Shown here: positions 7,861 through 20,881 of the stretch, in pieces
Layout: the number at the start of each line of letters is the position of its first letter
Numbering within the stretch: the stretch's first letter is position 1
Assembly: GCA_021286855.1 (NCBI GenBank)
Contig: JAJTBO010000017.1
Coordinates: forward strand, 1-64,000
DNA from: Hyphomicrobiales bacterium
GTDB lineage: Bacteria > Pseudomonadota > Alphaproteobacteria > Rhizobiales > Ancalomicrobiaceae
Length of the DNA stretch: 64,000 bases
Direction of reading: 5' to 3'
Program-made: the position numbers and the translations under genes
The notes under the pieces: generated by a model
Told to the model about the DNA's origin: nothing
The model's input: only the letters and a program-made list of their open reading frames with translations
The model's database searches: none

Positions 7861-10150
7861 GGTCGGTCACTTCGTTTTCGTGGGTCGGGTCGGAAGCGTG
7901 GGAGATGCGGGTGGTGGTGCGCGACGCCTCGGCCGAGGCCGGCTCCGCCGGCAGGTGCAGGCGCACCATCGCGCCGCGCCCGCCCGAGGCCACCGCCGGC
8001 GCATCGACCAGTTCGATGCGGCCGCCATGGTCCTCGAGGATCTTGCGGACGATGGCGAGGCCGAGGCCGGTGCCCTTCTCGCGCGTCGTCACATAGGGTT
8101 CGAGCAGACGATGGCGGTTCTCGGACGGCAGTCCGATGCCGTTGTCGATCACCTCGACGACGACGCCCTCGCCCTCCGTTCGGATCGTCGCCTCGACGAG
8201 GCCGCGTCCGAGCCGGTCGGTCGGCACCGCTTCGATCGCTTCGCAGGCGTTCTTGACCAGGTTCGAGAAGGCCTGGAGCAGCAGGCGGTGATCGTACTGG
8301 CCCCAGATCGGCTCGTCCGGCAGGTCGGTGACGAAGTCGACGTCGGGGGCGGCGACCGAGCGCAGGAACACCGCCTCGCGCAGCGCCTCGACGAGGTCGG
8401 CGCGGACGAGCTGCGGCTTCGGCATGCGGGCGAAGGAGGAAAACTCGTTGACCATCCGCTCGATGTCGCCGACCTGCCGGATGATCGTGTCGATGCAGCG
8501 GTCGAAGACCTCGTCGTCGGCCTCGACGCGCTTGCCGTAACGGCGGCGCAGACGTTCGGCGGAGAGCTGGATCGGGGTCAGCGGGTTCTTGATCTCGTGG
8601 GCGATGCGGCGGGCGACGTCGGCCCAGGCCGACGAGCGCTGGGCGGCGAGGAGATCGGTGATGTCGTCGAGCGTGACGACATGGCCGCGGCCGCTCTGAT
8701 CGGTCACTTCCGAGGTGATGCGGACGTTGACGGTCTGCTCGCGGCCGGCCCGCAGGAGCGAGATCTGGCCCTGATGCATCCGCGTGTCGGGTTCCTGGAG
8801 CGCCGTCTCCAGGATCGTCGCGACCTCCGGCATGACCTCGTAGAGACGATGGCCGAGCAGGTCCTCCTCGCGTGAGGCGAGCAACTGCTCGGCGGAGCGG
8901 TTGACCAGCGTCACCCGGCCCTCGCCGTCGACGCCGAGGACGCCCGCGGTGACGCCGGAGAGCACCGTCTCGGTGAAGCGGCGGCGGCTGTCGATCTGAT
9001 CCTTGGCGGCGATCAGTTCGGCGCGCTGGCCGCGCAACTCGCCGGTCATGGTGTTGAAGGTCTCGGCGAGGTGGGCGAGATCGCCCTCCTTGCGACGAAC
9101 CGGCACCTGCACGGCGAGATGGCCCTTCGACACGTAGTCGGCGGCGAGGATCAGGCGGCGGATCGGTGAGACCAGACGGTTGGCGAAACCGATGCCGATC
9201 CAGATCGCGGCGATCAGGAAGATCAGCGACACGCCGACGAAGATCAGCGCGAAGGCGAGCTGCGCCCCGAACCGGCTCTGGTCGAGATCGTGATAGTCGC
9301 GCACCGCCTCCTTCGCCTGCCGCAGCGGGCCGAGCACATTGGGATCGAGCGGCCGCGTGGCGTAGAGATAGAGGTCATCCCAGCCGTCCAGCTTGATGAT
9401 GACGCCGACCTGATTGGTCTGGCCGGGGGTCAGCACCACCGGTTCGCCGGCCTCGGCGCGCGGGAAGGCCTCCGGCGGCGGCATCTGGAGTTCCGGCCAG
9501 TCGTTGACGATGAGGGTCCGCGTCATCACCGCCCCGTCCTTCTGCAGGATGAAGGCGGCGGGCAGGCCGCGCAGGCGGCACTGCGCCTGCATCAGCCCGT
9601 CGAACCGGTCCGGCTCGGACTCGTAGAGCTCCTTGGCGCGCCCGATGTCGGTCGCCATGGCGAGCGCGTCGGCGCGGATGGCGCGGGAATGTTCGGCGAG
9701 ATAGGCGTCGCCGACCAGGGCGGCGCTGTCGACGATGACGCGCGTGCGGTCCTCGAACCAGCGATCGAGGCCGCGATCGAGCGTCACCGAGGCGAGCAGC
9801 GCGATGACCAGCGCCGGCGCGGCGGCGACCGCCGAAAAGGCGCCGATCACCCTCAGATGCAGCCGCGCCGCGGCGCGGCCGGCGGCCCAGGCGCGCCACA
9901 GGCCGACCAGTTCGACGCCGATCAGCACGAGCAGCAGGGCCATCAACACGCCGTTGACGACCAGGGTCAGGAAGACGATCGAGGTGGTCGGCACGATCCG
10001 CGTCATGCCGGTCAGGATGGCGAAGGAGGCCATCACCGTGATCAGCGCGATCACGGTCAGCACCATGCCGAAGCGGCGCAGAGCCTTGGTGCGATCGCCG
10101 ATCTGCACCGTCGCCGTCTTGGGAATGGTCAGGATCGTCTGTTGGTCCAC
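7850..10150 (-). CDS. ntrY: Membrane sensor histidine kinase NtrY
   Basis: NtrY senses a nitrogen- or redox-related signal at the membrane and phosphorylates NtrX. The 766 residues show membrane segments at about 31-49, 56-85, 102-121 and 298-320, a periplasmic sensor region between the last two, a HAMP linker (about 322-374), a PAS domain (about 395-500) and the kinase core. The phospho-accepting histidine is His 518 in [12 protein letters not shown], with the ATP-binding boxes NLVKNACEA, DNGIGLP and GTGLGLAI. The likely start is GTG 10150; no strong ribosome site is visible there, so a later start is possible. ntrX overlaps its end. Upstream lies a LysE-type gene, where ntrC would usually come directly. 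Confidence 0.95.
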   Translation of the reverse strand: MDQQTILTIPKTATVQIGDRTKALRRFGMVLTVIALITVMASFAILTGMTRIVPTTSIVFLTLVVNGVLMALLLVLIGVELVGLWRAWAAGRAAARLHLRVIGAFSAVAAAPALVIALLASVTLDRGLDRWFEDRTRVIVDSAALVGDAYLAEHSRAIRADALAMATDIGRAKELYESEPDRFDGLMQAQCRLRGLPAAFILQKDGAVMTRTLIVNDWPELQMPPPEAFPRAEAGEPVVLTPGQTNQVGVIIKLDGWDDLYLYATRPLDPNVLGPLRQAKEAVRDYHDLDQSRFGAQLAFALIFVGVSLIFLIAAIWIGIGFANRLVSPIRRLILAADYVSKGHLAVQVPVRRKEGDLAHLAETFNTMTGELRGQRAELIAAKDQIDSRRRFTETVLSGVTAGVLGVDGEGRVTLVNRSAEQLLASREEDLLGHRLYEVMPEVATILETALQEPDTRMHQGQISLLRAGREQTVNVRITSEVTDQSGRGHVVTLDDITDLLAAQRSSAWADVARRIAHEIKNPLTPIQLSAERLRRRYGKRVEADDEVFDRCIDTIIRQVGDIERMVNEFSSFARMPKPQLVRADLVEALREAVFLRSVAAPDVDFVTDLPDEPIWGQYDHRLLLQAFSNLVKNACEAIEAVPTDRLGRGLVEATIRTEGEGVVVEVIDNGIGLPSENRHRLLEPYVTTREKGTGLGLAIVRKILEDHGGRIELVDAPAVASGGRGAMVRLHLPAEPASAEASRTTTRISHASDPTHENEVTDHGV

Positions 10151-10246
10151 GCGCGCCCCCGCCGCCGCCGATCCGGGAATCGGCGCAGCTCTCTCATCGG
10201 ACCTGAATGTTGCCGAATTGCGGCAGTGTTGCCATGAGACAACAGA

Positions 10247-10870
10247 TCAGCCGCGCGGCGACACCGCTTCGGCGACCGTGCGCAGTCCGAAGACGACGAA
10301 GAGCACGCCGACGGCGCGCGTCACGCCGCCGCGAAACCGCAGGAACAGGCGTCCGACCGCCGGCAGCCCGCTCCAGGCCAGGGTGACGCCCGCGCCGATC
10401 GCCATGCCGAGCGACGTGGCCAGGAACAGCCCGACCGCGCTCGTGAGGTCGAGCGCCGGGCCGACGCCGACCGAGAGCGCGCCGTACATGGCGAGCGCGA
10501 AGGGATAGGCCTTCGGATTGGTCAGCCCGAAGACGACCCCGGTGCGGATCGGCCGTTGCGACCCGACGCGCGGACCGTCGGCTGAGGCGCGCGAAAAGAT
10601 CGCCCGACCGCCCAGCCAGATCAGGTAGAGGCCGCAGAGGAGGCCGAGCCCACGGAAGAGCTCCGGCCCGAGCCGGCTCGCGCCGAGCAGGGCGGCGAGC
10701 GCCAACGCCGACCACAGCGCGTCGCCGACCCCGTGGCCGAGGAAGAAGGCGAGGCCGCGTCTGCGGCCGTGCGCGGCGGTGATCGAAAGCACGGCCAGCG
10801 TCGCCGGACCCGGCGTCACCACATAGACGACGCCGGCGAGGACGGCGGGGGCGAAGCTCGACCAGGACAT
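10247..10870 (-). CDS. LysE/RhtB-family amino-acid exporter
   Basis: This 207-residue membrane protein belongs to the LysE/RhtB family, which exports amino acids or their analogues with the proton gradient. It shows about six hydrophobic segments, the family mark VTPGPATLAV near the start of the first, and a TNPKAYPFAL segment in the middle. ATG 10870 has AGGGG about six bases upstream. It starts 12 bp after the ntrC stop and ends 96 bp before ntrY, all on the same strand, so it is probably cotranscribed with ntrBC. This place is usually empty in the ntr cluster of related bacteria, so the gene may be a later arrival under nitrogen control. Its substrate is unknown. Confidence 0.88.
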   Translation of the reverse strand: MSWSSFAPAVLAGVVYVVTPGPATLAVLSITAAHGRRRGLAFFLGHGVGDALWSALALAALLGASRLGPELFRGLGLLCGLYLIWLGGRAIFSRASADGPRVGSQRPIRTGVVFGLTNPKAYPFALAMYGALSVGVGPALDLTSAVGLFLATSLGMAIGAGVTLAWSGLPAVGRLFLRFRGGVTRAVGVLFVVFGLRTVAEAVSPRG

Positions 10871-10882
10871 CCGCCCCTCCCC

Positions 10883-12325
<1,443 letters not shown>

Positions 12326-12348
12326 GGTCTCTTTTCCTCGCCGGTTGA

Positions 12349-13488
12349 TCAGGAGCCGAAGGACATCTTGTCGCTCCGCGCCCGCGTGAAGGCGGGCATC
12401 AGGATGCGGAAGACGGTCCTGCGGGGTTGGCTTTCGCATTCGACCACGCCGCCGTGATCGCGGACGATCTTGGCGACGAGCGCCAAGCCGAGGCCGGATC
12501 CGTTGGTCTTGGTGGTCACGAAGGGGTCGAACAGGTGCTCGATCAGGTCCGAGGGCACGCCCGGTCCGTTGTCCTTGACGCAGAACTCGAGCGGCAGCGT
12601 CACCTTGTCCTTGGAGCCGGGCACCGACAGGCGCACGCCCGGCCGATAGGCGGTGGTCAGCACGATCTCGCCGTCGCTGGCCTCGCCGATCGCTTCCGAT
12701 GCGTTCTTGATCAGGTTCAGGAACACCTGGACGAGCTGATCGCGATTGGCGAGCACGGGGGGAAGCGACGGGTCGTATTCCTCGACGATGCGGATCGAGC
12801 GGGCGAAGCCCGACTGGGCGAGCCGCTTCACGTGGTCGAGGACGGTGTGGATGTTGACCGCCTCGCGCTCGACCGGCCGCTCGTCGGAGAACACCTCCAT
12901 CCGATCGACCAGCTTTACGATGCGGTCGGCCTCGTCGCAGATCAGCCGGGTCAGCGTCCGATCCTCGTCGGAGACCGACTGTTCGAGCAGTTGCGCCGCG
13001 CCGCGAATGCCGGAGAGCGGATTCTTGATCTCGTGCGCCAGCATGGCGGCGAGGCCGGAGACGGTGCGCGCCGCGCCGCGATGGGTCAGCTGACGGTCGA
13101 TCTTGTCGGCCATCGAGCGTTCCTGGAACATCACCACGACCAACTCCGGCCGCTCGGTCATCGGCGCGGCGTAGACGTCGACGACCTTGTCGCCGGGCAG
13201 GCGCGGGCTCTCGACGTCGACGCGATATTCGCTGACCGGCGCCTGACGGTCGCGCACCTGCGCGATCAGATCGAGCACCGGCGAGCCGAAGGGAATGAAG
13301 TAGGAGAGCAAGTGCCGCCGCATGAACGGCGCGCTCGCCTGGAAGAAGTGCTCGGCGGCGTCGTTCGCCGTGACGATGCGGCCCTGTTCGTCGATGGCGA
13401 CGACGGGATGCGGCAACGCGTTCAGAACCGACAGCGGCGTCGCGTCTGCGGACGTTGCGGCGGTCGGGCGTGCGGAGGTGGGGCTCAT
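12349..13488 (-). CDS. ntrB: Nitrogen sensor kinase/phosphatase NtrB
   Basis: NtrB is the soluble kinase and phosphatase of NtrC, controlled by the PII protein GlnB. The 379 residues have an N-terminal PAS domain (about 17-125), a dimerisation/phospho-acceptor domain with His 152 in [13 protein letters not shown], and a C-terminal ATPase domain with [18 protein letters not shown] and GSGLGLALV boxes. No membrane segment is present, as expected. The start ATG at 13488 overlaps the dusB stop in an ATGA quartet, which suggests coupled translation and fits the dusB(nifR3)-ntrB-ntrC order of rhizobia and Rhodobacter. ntrC follows after 23 bp. Confidence 0.96.
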   Translation of the reverse strand: MSPTSARPTAATSADATPLSVLNALPHPVVAIDEQGRIVTANDAAEHFFQASAPFMRRHLLSYFIPFGSPVLDLIAQVRDRQAPVSEYRVDVESPRLPGDKVVDVYAAPMTERPELVVVMFQERSMADKIDRQLTHRGAARTVSGLAAMLAHEIKNPLSGIRGAAQLLEQSVSDEDRTLTRLICDEADRIVKLVDRMEVFSDERPVEREAVNIHTVLDHVKRLAQSGFARSIRIVEEYDPSLPPVLANRDQLVQVFLNLIKNASEAIGEASDGEIVLTTAYRPGVRLSVPGSKDKVTLPLEFCVKDNGPGVPSDLIEHLFDPFVTTKTNGSGLGLALVAKIVRDHGGVVECESQPRRTVFRILMPAFTRARSDKMSFGS

Positions 13489-14564
13489 GCGGCTCGCCTT
13501 TCGGCTTCGTCCGAAAAGATCCGACGGACGAGTTCGGCGACCCGATGCGGATCGGACGTGGTCAGAAGCGAACGACGCGCCGCCTCGTCGACGACGAGGC
13601 CGTCGTCGGCGATCGCCGCGTCGAGATACCAGGCGAGATGCTTGCGCGCCGCCATCGTGCCGACGCGGATCCCATGGTGGGCGAGCATCGCCTCGTGATG
13701 TTCGACGACGAGCTCGGCCAGCGCCGTCCCCCTCGGCGGTTCGATCGCCGCCGCGCCGCGGAGCGCCCGGCCGACGTCGCCGGGCAGCCACGGCCTGCCG
13801 CAAGCGGCGCGGCCGATCATCGGCGCGTCGGCGTCGCAGGCCGCCATGGCGGCGCGCGACGTCGCGACGCCGTCGATGTCGCCGTTGACGACGAGGGGCA
13901 CGTCGACCGCCTCGCGCACCGGCCGGATCGCCGCCCAATCGGCGGCGCCGTCGTAGAACTGATCGCGGGTGCGGCCGTGGACGGTGACGAGCTCGACGCC
14001 TTCGGCGACGGCGCGACGCGCCAGCTCAGGCGCGTTCATCGTCTCGCGCGACCAGCCGAGCCGCATCTTCAGCGTCAGGGGAACCGAATCGGGGATAGCC
14101 GCGCGCACCGCCACGACGATGGCGACCGCCAGATCGAGATCGCGCATCAGCGCCGAACCCGATAGGCCGTTGCACACGCGCTTGGCCGGACACCCCATGT
14201 TGAGGTCGATCACGTCGGCGCCGGCGTCGACCGCCATCGCCGCGGCGCGGGCGGTCGGCTCCGGCTCGCGCCCGGCGATCTGCACGACGTGCAGACCGAG
14301 CCCCTCGCCGGCCAACCGCACCGTGGCGTCGACGCCGCCGGTGGTCAGTTCGCCCGAGGCGACCATCTCGGTCACCACCACGTCGCAGCCAAGCCGCGCC
14401 GCGATCCGTCGGAAGGGCAGATCGGTGACGCCGGACATCGGCGCGAGGAACACCGGCGACGCGCCGAGACGGCCACGCAGCACCCCCCCGCCGAGGCGGG
14501 CGGCGGGAGCGACGGCGAGGAAGGGAGGCGTCTCGATGCTCATTCGTTGGGCAAACTCGTCCAT
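13485..14564 (-). CDS. dusB: tRNA-dihydrouridine synthase (DusB/NifR3)
   Basis: This FMN enzyme reduces specific uridines of tRNA to dihydrouridine with NADPH. The 359 residues form a TIM barrel with [12 protein letters not shown] near the N-terminus and the catalytic cysteine, Cys 125, in [10 protein letters not shown]. The phosphate-binding VNGDIDG and [10 protein letters not shown] segments follow. A second start at 14543 (MSIETPP) is possible; neither start has a clear ribosome site, so the first seven residues are uncertain. It is the first gene of the ntr cluster and its stop overlaps the ntrB start. Because ispDF diverges from it, the 183-bp gap upstream should hold promoters for both directions. 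Confidence 0.95.
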   Translation of the reverse strand: MDEFAQRMSIETPPFLAVAPAARLGGGVLRGRLGASPVFLAPMSGVTDLPFRRIAARLGCDVVVTEMVASGELTTGGVDATVRLAGEGLGLHVVQIAGREPEPTARAAAMAVDAGADVIDLNMGCPAKRVCNGLSGSALMRDLDLAVAIVVAVRAAIPDSVPLTLKMRLGWSRETMNAPELARRAVAEGVELVTVHGRTRDQFYDGAADWAAIRPVREAVDVPLVVNGDIDGVATSRAAMAACDADAPMIGRAACGRPWLPGDVGRALRGAAAIEPPRGTALAELVVEHHEAMLAHHGIRVGTMAARKHLAWYLDAAIADDGLVVDEAARRSLLTTSDPHRVAELVRRIFSDEAERRAA

Positions 14565-14747
14565 TGGTCACATAGATGGCAGAAAATCGGGCCAGAGCAA
14601 GCGTCCGCACGAAATTTCTCCAGGGAATTCGCCTGCGATCTGCTCGACATGGTGTATTTGCGGGCATCCCGATGCTAACCAGACCCGAACGGCCGGCTCG
14701 ACCGACCGGTACGACCGCCGCTCCGGCGGTCTTCGAGGAGGTCGCCG

Positions 14748-15959
14748 GTGTCCGATCGTTCCACCGCCGTCGTCATCGTCGCCGCGGGCCGAGGCCTGCG
14801 CGCCGCCAACGGCGAGGATGCGCCGAAACAATATCGCCGGCTCGCCGGCCGACCGGTGCTCGAGCGGACGATCGCCGCCTTTCTCGCCGATCCGGCGATT
14901 GGGCGCGTGGTGGTGGCGATCCACCCCGATCACCGCGCGCTCTACGACGCCGCCGTCGCCCCTTTCGCCGACGAGGCGCGCTTGCTGCCGTCGGTCCTCG
15001 GCGGGGCGAGCCGCCAGGCGTCGGTCAGGGCCGGGCTCGAGGCGCTCGCCGCCGCCGCCGCGCCGGCGCGGGTGCTGATCCACGACGCGGCCCGTCCCTT
15101 CGTCTCGCGCGACGTGATCGAGCGCGCCGTCGCCGCGCTCGACGAGGCCGAAGGCGCTCTCGCGGCGGTCCGCGTGGTCGACACGCTGAAGCGCGCCGAT
15201 GCGGACGGCCGCATCGTCGAAACGGTCCCGCGCGACGGCGTCTGGGCGGCGCAGACGCCGCAAGGCTTTCGGTTCGCGGCGATCCGCGCCGCCCATGCCC
15301 GGGCGGCGGCGGAAGGACGCGACGACTTCACCGACGACGCCGCGGTCGCCGAATGGGCCGGGCTGACGGTCCGCGTCGTCGAGGGCGATCCGGCCAATCT
15401 CAAACTCACCACCAACGACGACTTCCTCGCCGCGGAGGCCCGCATGACGCTCGATCGCTTCGCCGCCCTGCCGGACGTGCGCGTCGGCCAGGGCTACGAC
15501 GTCCACGCCTTCGCCCCCGGCGACCACGTGACGCTGTGCGGCGTGAAGATCCCCCATGCCGCCCGCCTCGACGGCCATTCCGACGCCGACGTGGCGTTGC
15601 ACGCCCTCACCGACGCGATCCTCGGGGCGCTCGGCGACGGCGACATCGGCGCGCATTTTCCCCCGTCCGATTCCCGCTGGCGCGGCGCCGACAGCGCCCT
15701 ATTTCTCCGGGATGCGCTCGCGAGACTGGCGGCGAGGGGCGGCATGCTCGCCCACGTCGACGTCACCATCGTCGCGGAAGCGCCGAAGATCGGGCCGCAT
15801 CGCGAGGCGATGCGGCGACGCCTCGCGGAGATCTGCGAGGTCGCGATCGATCGGGTGGGGGTCAAGGCGACGACCAACGAGAAGCTCGGCTTCGTCGGTC
15901 GTCGCGAGGGCATTGCGGTCCTGGCGGCTGCGACGATTCGTCTGCCCCCCTCCGATTGA
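14748..15959 (+). CDS. ispDF: Bifunctional IspD/IspF enzyme of isoprenoid synthesis
   Basis: This fused enzyme does two steps of the non-mevalonate (MEP) pathway. The N-terminal half (about 1-228) is the IspD cytidylyltransferase, with AAGRGLRA and the nucleotide-binding [11 protein letters not shown]. The C-terminal half (about 240-403) is IspF, the 2-C-methyl-D-erythritol 2,4-cyclodiphosphate synthase, with the metal ligands in YDVHAF and [16 protein letters not shown]. Fusion of non-consecutive pathway enzymes is well known in alphaproteobacteria. Translation starts at GTG 14748, with GAGGAGGT at 14735-14742. The gene diverges from dusB and is followed 84 bp later by cinA. Confidence 0.97.
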   Translation: MSDRSTAVVIVAAGRGLRAANGEDAPKQYRRLAGRPVLERTIAAFLADPAIGRVVVAIHPDHRALYDAAVAPFADEARLLPSVLGGASRQASVRAGLEALAAAAAPARVLIHDAARPFVSRDVIERAVAALDEAEGALAAVRVVDTLKRADADGRIVETVPRDGVWAAQTPQGFRFAAIRAAHARAAAEGRDDFTDDAAVAEWAGLTVRVVEGDPANLKLTTNDDFLAAEARMTLDRFAALPDVRVGQGYDVHAFAPGDHVTLCGVKIPHAARLDGHSDADVALHALTDAILGALGDGDIGAHFPPSDSRWRGADSALFLRDALARLAARGGMLAHVDVTIVAEAPKIGPHREAMRRRLAEICEVAIDRVGVKATTNEKLGFVGRREGIAVLAAATIRLPPSD

Positions 15960-16043
15960 TCGACTGGTCGCTCGACTGAAATTTCAAAAGTATATTCCTT
16001 GGCGGAATATGCTCGATTCGGTGTCGTGTGCGGGAGGTTGCCG

Positions 16044-16541
16044 ATGCTCGATCTGACGCCGTTGCGCGGGCGCGCGCTCGCGATCATCGAACGGGCGATC
16101 GCCCGACGGGTGATGATCGCCACCGCCGAGTCCTGCACCGGCGGGCTCGTCGCCGCGCTCTTGACCAGCGTTCCCGGCTCTTCGGCGGTGGTCGACCGCG
16201 GCTTCGTCACCTATTCGAACGACGCCAAGATCGAGATGCTCGCGGTCGACCCTCGGCTTCTGGCGCGGGTCGGAGCGGTCTCGAGGGAAGTGGCTTCGGC
16301 GATGGCGATGGGGGCGCTCGCCCGATCCCGCGCCGACGTCACGGTGGCGATCACCGGCATCGCCGGACCGGGCGGCGGCAGCCCCGAAAAGCCGGTCGGC
16401 CTCGTCCATTTCGCCGCGGCGCGACGCGGCGATACGCCGTTGACGCAGGAAGTGCGGTTCGGCGACCTCGGCCGCGACGAGGTGCGGCTCGCCGCCGTCG
16501 AGACCGCGCTCGATCTGATCGACCGACTGACGACGGCTTAA
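16044..16541 (+). CDS. pncC: Nicotinamide-nucleotide amidase (CinA C-terminal domain, PncC)
   Basis: The 165-residue protein is the stand-alone CinA C-terminal domain. Known members deamidate nicotinamide mononucleotide to nicotinic acid mononucleotide, recycling the pyridine ring of NAD. The marks are TAESCTGGLVAALLTSVPGSS near the N-terminus, the VTYSNDAK segment and the ITGIAGPGGGSPEKPVG loop. I chose ATG 16044, which has GGGAGG at 16032-16037; the earlier in-frame ATG lacks one. It follows ispDF on the same strand. Its stop TAA interlocks with the stop of the convergent VOC gene inside one TTAA. Confidence 0.93.
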   Translation: MLDLTPLRGRALAIIERAIARRVMIATAESCTGGLVAALLTSVPGSSAVVDRGFVTYSNDAKIEMLAVDPRLLARVGAVSREVASAMAMGALARSRADVTVAITGIAGPGGGSPEKPVGLVHFAAARRGDTPLTQEVRFGDLGRDEVRLAAVETALDLIDRLTTA

Positions 16542-17452
16542 GACGCCGCCTCGAAGGCGATCGTCGCGCCGTGGACGTCGGCGACGACGAAGGCGCCGGC
16601 GCGATCGGCGACGGTGAAGCCGCCGGCCAGCAGTTGCGCCGCCGCCTCGCCGAGCCTCTCGCAGCCGAACCGCAGTCCGGCGAAGGTCAGCCGCGTCGGC
16701 GTCTCGCGCAGGCTCGCCTCGCCGTAGCGCCAGCGGAAGGCGGCCGGCGACATCACTTCGATCGCGCCGCGCGGCGTCGGCACGACGAGGCCGGCGCTGG
16801 TCGCATGGATGTCGCGCACCCCGGCGAAGGCGGAAAGGCCCTCGTGGAAATCGGCCGGATCCGGCGCGACCAGGACGACCGCGTCGAGCCGCTTCGCAGT
16901 GTTGGGATGGGTCTGGTATTCGGCCCGCCAGAAGTTTTCCGGAAAGCGCTGCCGGCAGGTGAAGAAGCCCATGTCGGGCTCGCCCTCTTCGCCCTCGCCG
17001 GTGAAGCTCGTGAACGTCAGATCGAAACCGACCGGACGCGCCTCGCCCTCCGGCGACACCGCGATCCGTTCGAAGCCGAAGGGGTCGTAGACGCCGAGGC
17101 CCGCCGCGGCGAAGGCGGCGCGGTCGGCGGCCGCGTCCCGGCTCTCCAGCACCAGCATCGACAGGCCGTCGCCTCGGCGCGCCAGGAAGTCGCGGTTCCA
17201 GGCGCCGAAGGAGAAGGCCGTCTCGGTCGGCTCCGGGATCGCCGCGCCCTCGCCGACGCCGAGGATCTCGACGAAGGCGCCGTCGAGTTGGACGAGACGG
17301 TTTTCGGTGCCCCAGGGATGACGCGCGCGCGGCGTCACGACGAAGCCGAGCCGCTCCCAGGCGTCCGACGCGGCGTCGAGATCGCGCACCGCCGCGACGA
17401 CATGGTCGAGGCCGCGGCCGGCGCGGAGCGGAGCATGGAGAGTGTCGGTCAT
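16538..17452 (-). CDS. VOC-superfamily protein with glyoxalase-like domain
   Basis: The 304-residue protein opens with GLDHVVAAVRDLDAASDAWE, the first beta-alpha unit of the vicinal oxygen chelate (glyoxalase/dioxygenase) fold, and the sequence suits the Glyoxalase_3 family. The N-terminal half (about 12-180) is the clear domain. The second half (about 185-304) looks like a second, diverged copy, with RLDAVVLVAPDPADFHE. Such proteins bind a divalent metal and act on diverse small substrates; no substrate can be named. It lies 29 bp downstream of the DUF350 gene and may be the last gene of a pyrG-DUF350-VOC unit. Its stop overlaps the cinA stop by four bases. Confidence 0.8.
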   Translation of the reverse strand: MTDTLHAPLRAGRGLDHVVAAVRDLDAASDAWERLGFVVTPRARHPWGTENRLVQLDGAFVEILGVGEGAAIPEPTETAFSFGAWNRDFLARRGDGLSMLVLESRDAAADRAAFAAAGLGVYDPFGFERIAVSPEGEARPVGFDLTFTSFTGEGEEGEPDMGFFTCRQRFPENFWRAEYQTHPNTAKRLDAVVLVAPDPADFHEGLSAFAGVRDIHATSAGLVVPTPRGAIEVMSPAAFRWRYGEASLRETPTRLTFAGLRFGCERLGEAAAQLLAGGFTVADRAGAFVVADVHGATIAFEAAS

Positions 17453-17481
17453 CGGAACCCCGAGGAGATGCGCCGGGTCGC

Positions 17482-17901
17482 TCACAGCGCCATGGCGGCG
17501 GCGTCGACGATCCCGCCGACCAGCGAGGCCGCGCCGAGCAGGACGCCGGACGCCACCTCGCCGCGCTCGATGCGGGCCGAGACGTCGGAGATCATCAACA
17601 GGCGGAAGAACCAATAGATCGCCACCTGCACGACGATCGCCACGCCGCCCCAGACCATGAAGACCAGCAGCGTTGCCGAATGCTGGGCGGCGACGGCGAG
17701 CGGCAGGGTGTAGCCGACGAGCGAACCGGCGAAGGCGAGCGCCGCGGCGACGTTGTTCGCCCGGATCAGCGCCAACTCGTCGTGCGCGGTCGCCAGCATG
17801 TAGACGGCGGCGTAGGTGGCGATCAGGCCGACGGCGAGGCCGACCCAGATCAGGAAGTGTGGAAGGCCGGAAAGGCTGTCGGTCAGCGGCGTCCAGTCCA
17901 T
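17482..17901 (-). CDS. DUF350 membrane protein
   Basis: A 139-residue integral membrane protein with four hydrophobic stretches (about 13-35, 48-70, 76-100 and 112-138). The pattern, with SLVGYTLPLA in the second segment, a WGGVAI turn and a charged loop (SARIERGE) between the third and fourth, fits the DUF350/UPF0719 family. No function is established for that family; members often occur next to polyamine-related or envelope-stress genes, which is not the case here. The start ATG 17901 lies 23 bp after the pyrG stop, so it is probably cotranscribed with pyrG. Confidence 0.8.
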   Translation of the reverse strand: MDWTPLTDSLSGLPHFLIWVGLAVGLIATYAAVYMLATAHDELALIRANNVAAALAFAGSLVGYTLPLAVAAQHSATLLVFMVWGGVAIVVQVAIYWFFRLLMISDVSARIERGEVASGVLLGAASLVGGIVDAAAMAL

Positions 17902-17924
17902 CGGGATCCTCCCAGGGCCTCGGC

Positions 17925-20127
<2,203 letters not shown>

Positions 20128-20470
20128 CGATCCGACCGATTCTCTTCCAACGGGCCGAACGACGCGGGGGCGAACCCGGCGTCGTGGCTCAGGCAACCTT
20201 CGACGCGCCGGTCGCCCGACGCACATTTCGCGGAGCGTCTTACACGATCGCGTCGGCCGACGCCAGTGATCGCCGCGCCGCTCTGCCGCAAAGGGCGGAT
20301 GACGATCTACGAACGAAGACGGCCTCGTCGTCCAGATCGTTCGATGAATGGAGACGATGCGTCGCCGAGACGACGGCTCGTGCGAAGCTCTCGCAACAGG
20401 CACAGTCGAGACACATCGCCGGCGACGAGGCTCGCCCGGCGGCCTCGATCCAGACCTTCGGAGTTTCCCC
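20128..20470. other. Intergenic region between secG and doxX-like gene
   Basis: This 343-bp gap should hold promoters for secG (leftward) and the DoxX gene (rightward). I see no convincing gene: reading frames here lack ribosome sites and known motifs. The one clear element is a perfect 14-bp palindrome, GCGTCGGCCGACGC, at 20250-20263. No tRNA-like cloverleaf was found by eye. Confidence 0.5.
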
Positions 20471-20881
20471 ATGTCCCTCGCCGCTTCTCTCGATCCCCAT
20501 GCCCCCAAGGCGCTCGCCGCGCTGCGCGTCATGACCGGCCTCCTGTTCCTGCAGCACGGTCTGGCCAAGCTCTTCCATGTCCCGCACGTCGCCATGTTCG
20601 ACGGGATGAACCTACTGTCCGGTCAGATCTTCTCGCTGATGGGGCTGGCCGCGATCCTGGAGACGGTCGGCTCGATCCTGTTCATCGTCGGCCTCTGCAC
20701 CCGCCCCGTCGCCTTCATGCTCAGCGGCTTCATGGCGGTGGCCTATTTCATGGCGCATGCGCCGATGGGCTTCTTCCCGGTCCTGAACCAGGGCGAGCTG
20801 GCGATCCTCTACTCCTTCGTCTTCCTCGCCTTCGTCTTCACCGGCGCCGGCGCCTTCTCGGTCGACGCCAAGCGCGGCTGA
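20471..20881 (+). CDS. DoxX-family membrane protein
   Basis: The 136-residue protein has four membrane helices (about 17-35, 50-72, 75-95 and 105-125). It carries the typical DoxX start LRVMTGLLFLQHGLAKLF and the AILETVGSILFIVGLCTRP segment. DoxX proteins are small inner-membrane proteins; some take part in quinol oxidation or redox detoxification, but most are uncharacterised. I place the start at ATG 20471 (MSLAASLD); an in-frame ATG at 20348 would add 41 residues with no homology-like features. The last 73 bp overlap the end of the convergent LysR gene. Confidence 0.87.
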   Translation: MSLAASLDPHAPKALAALRVMTGLLFLQHGLAKLFHVPHVAMFDGMNLLSGQIFSLMGLAAILETVGSILFIVGLCTRPVAFMLSGFMAVAYFMAHAPMGFFPVLNQGELAILYSFVFLAFVFTGAGAFSVDAKRG

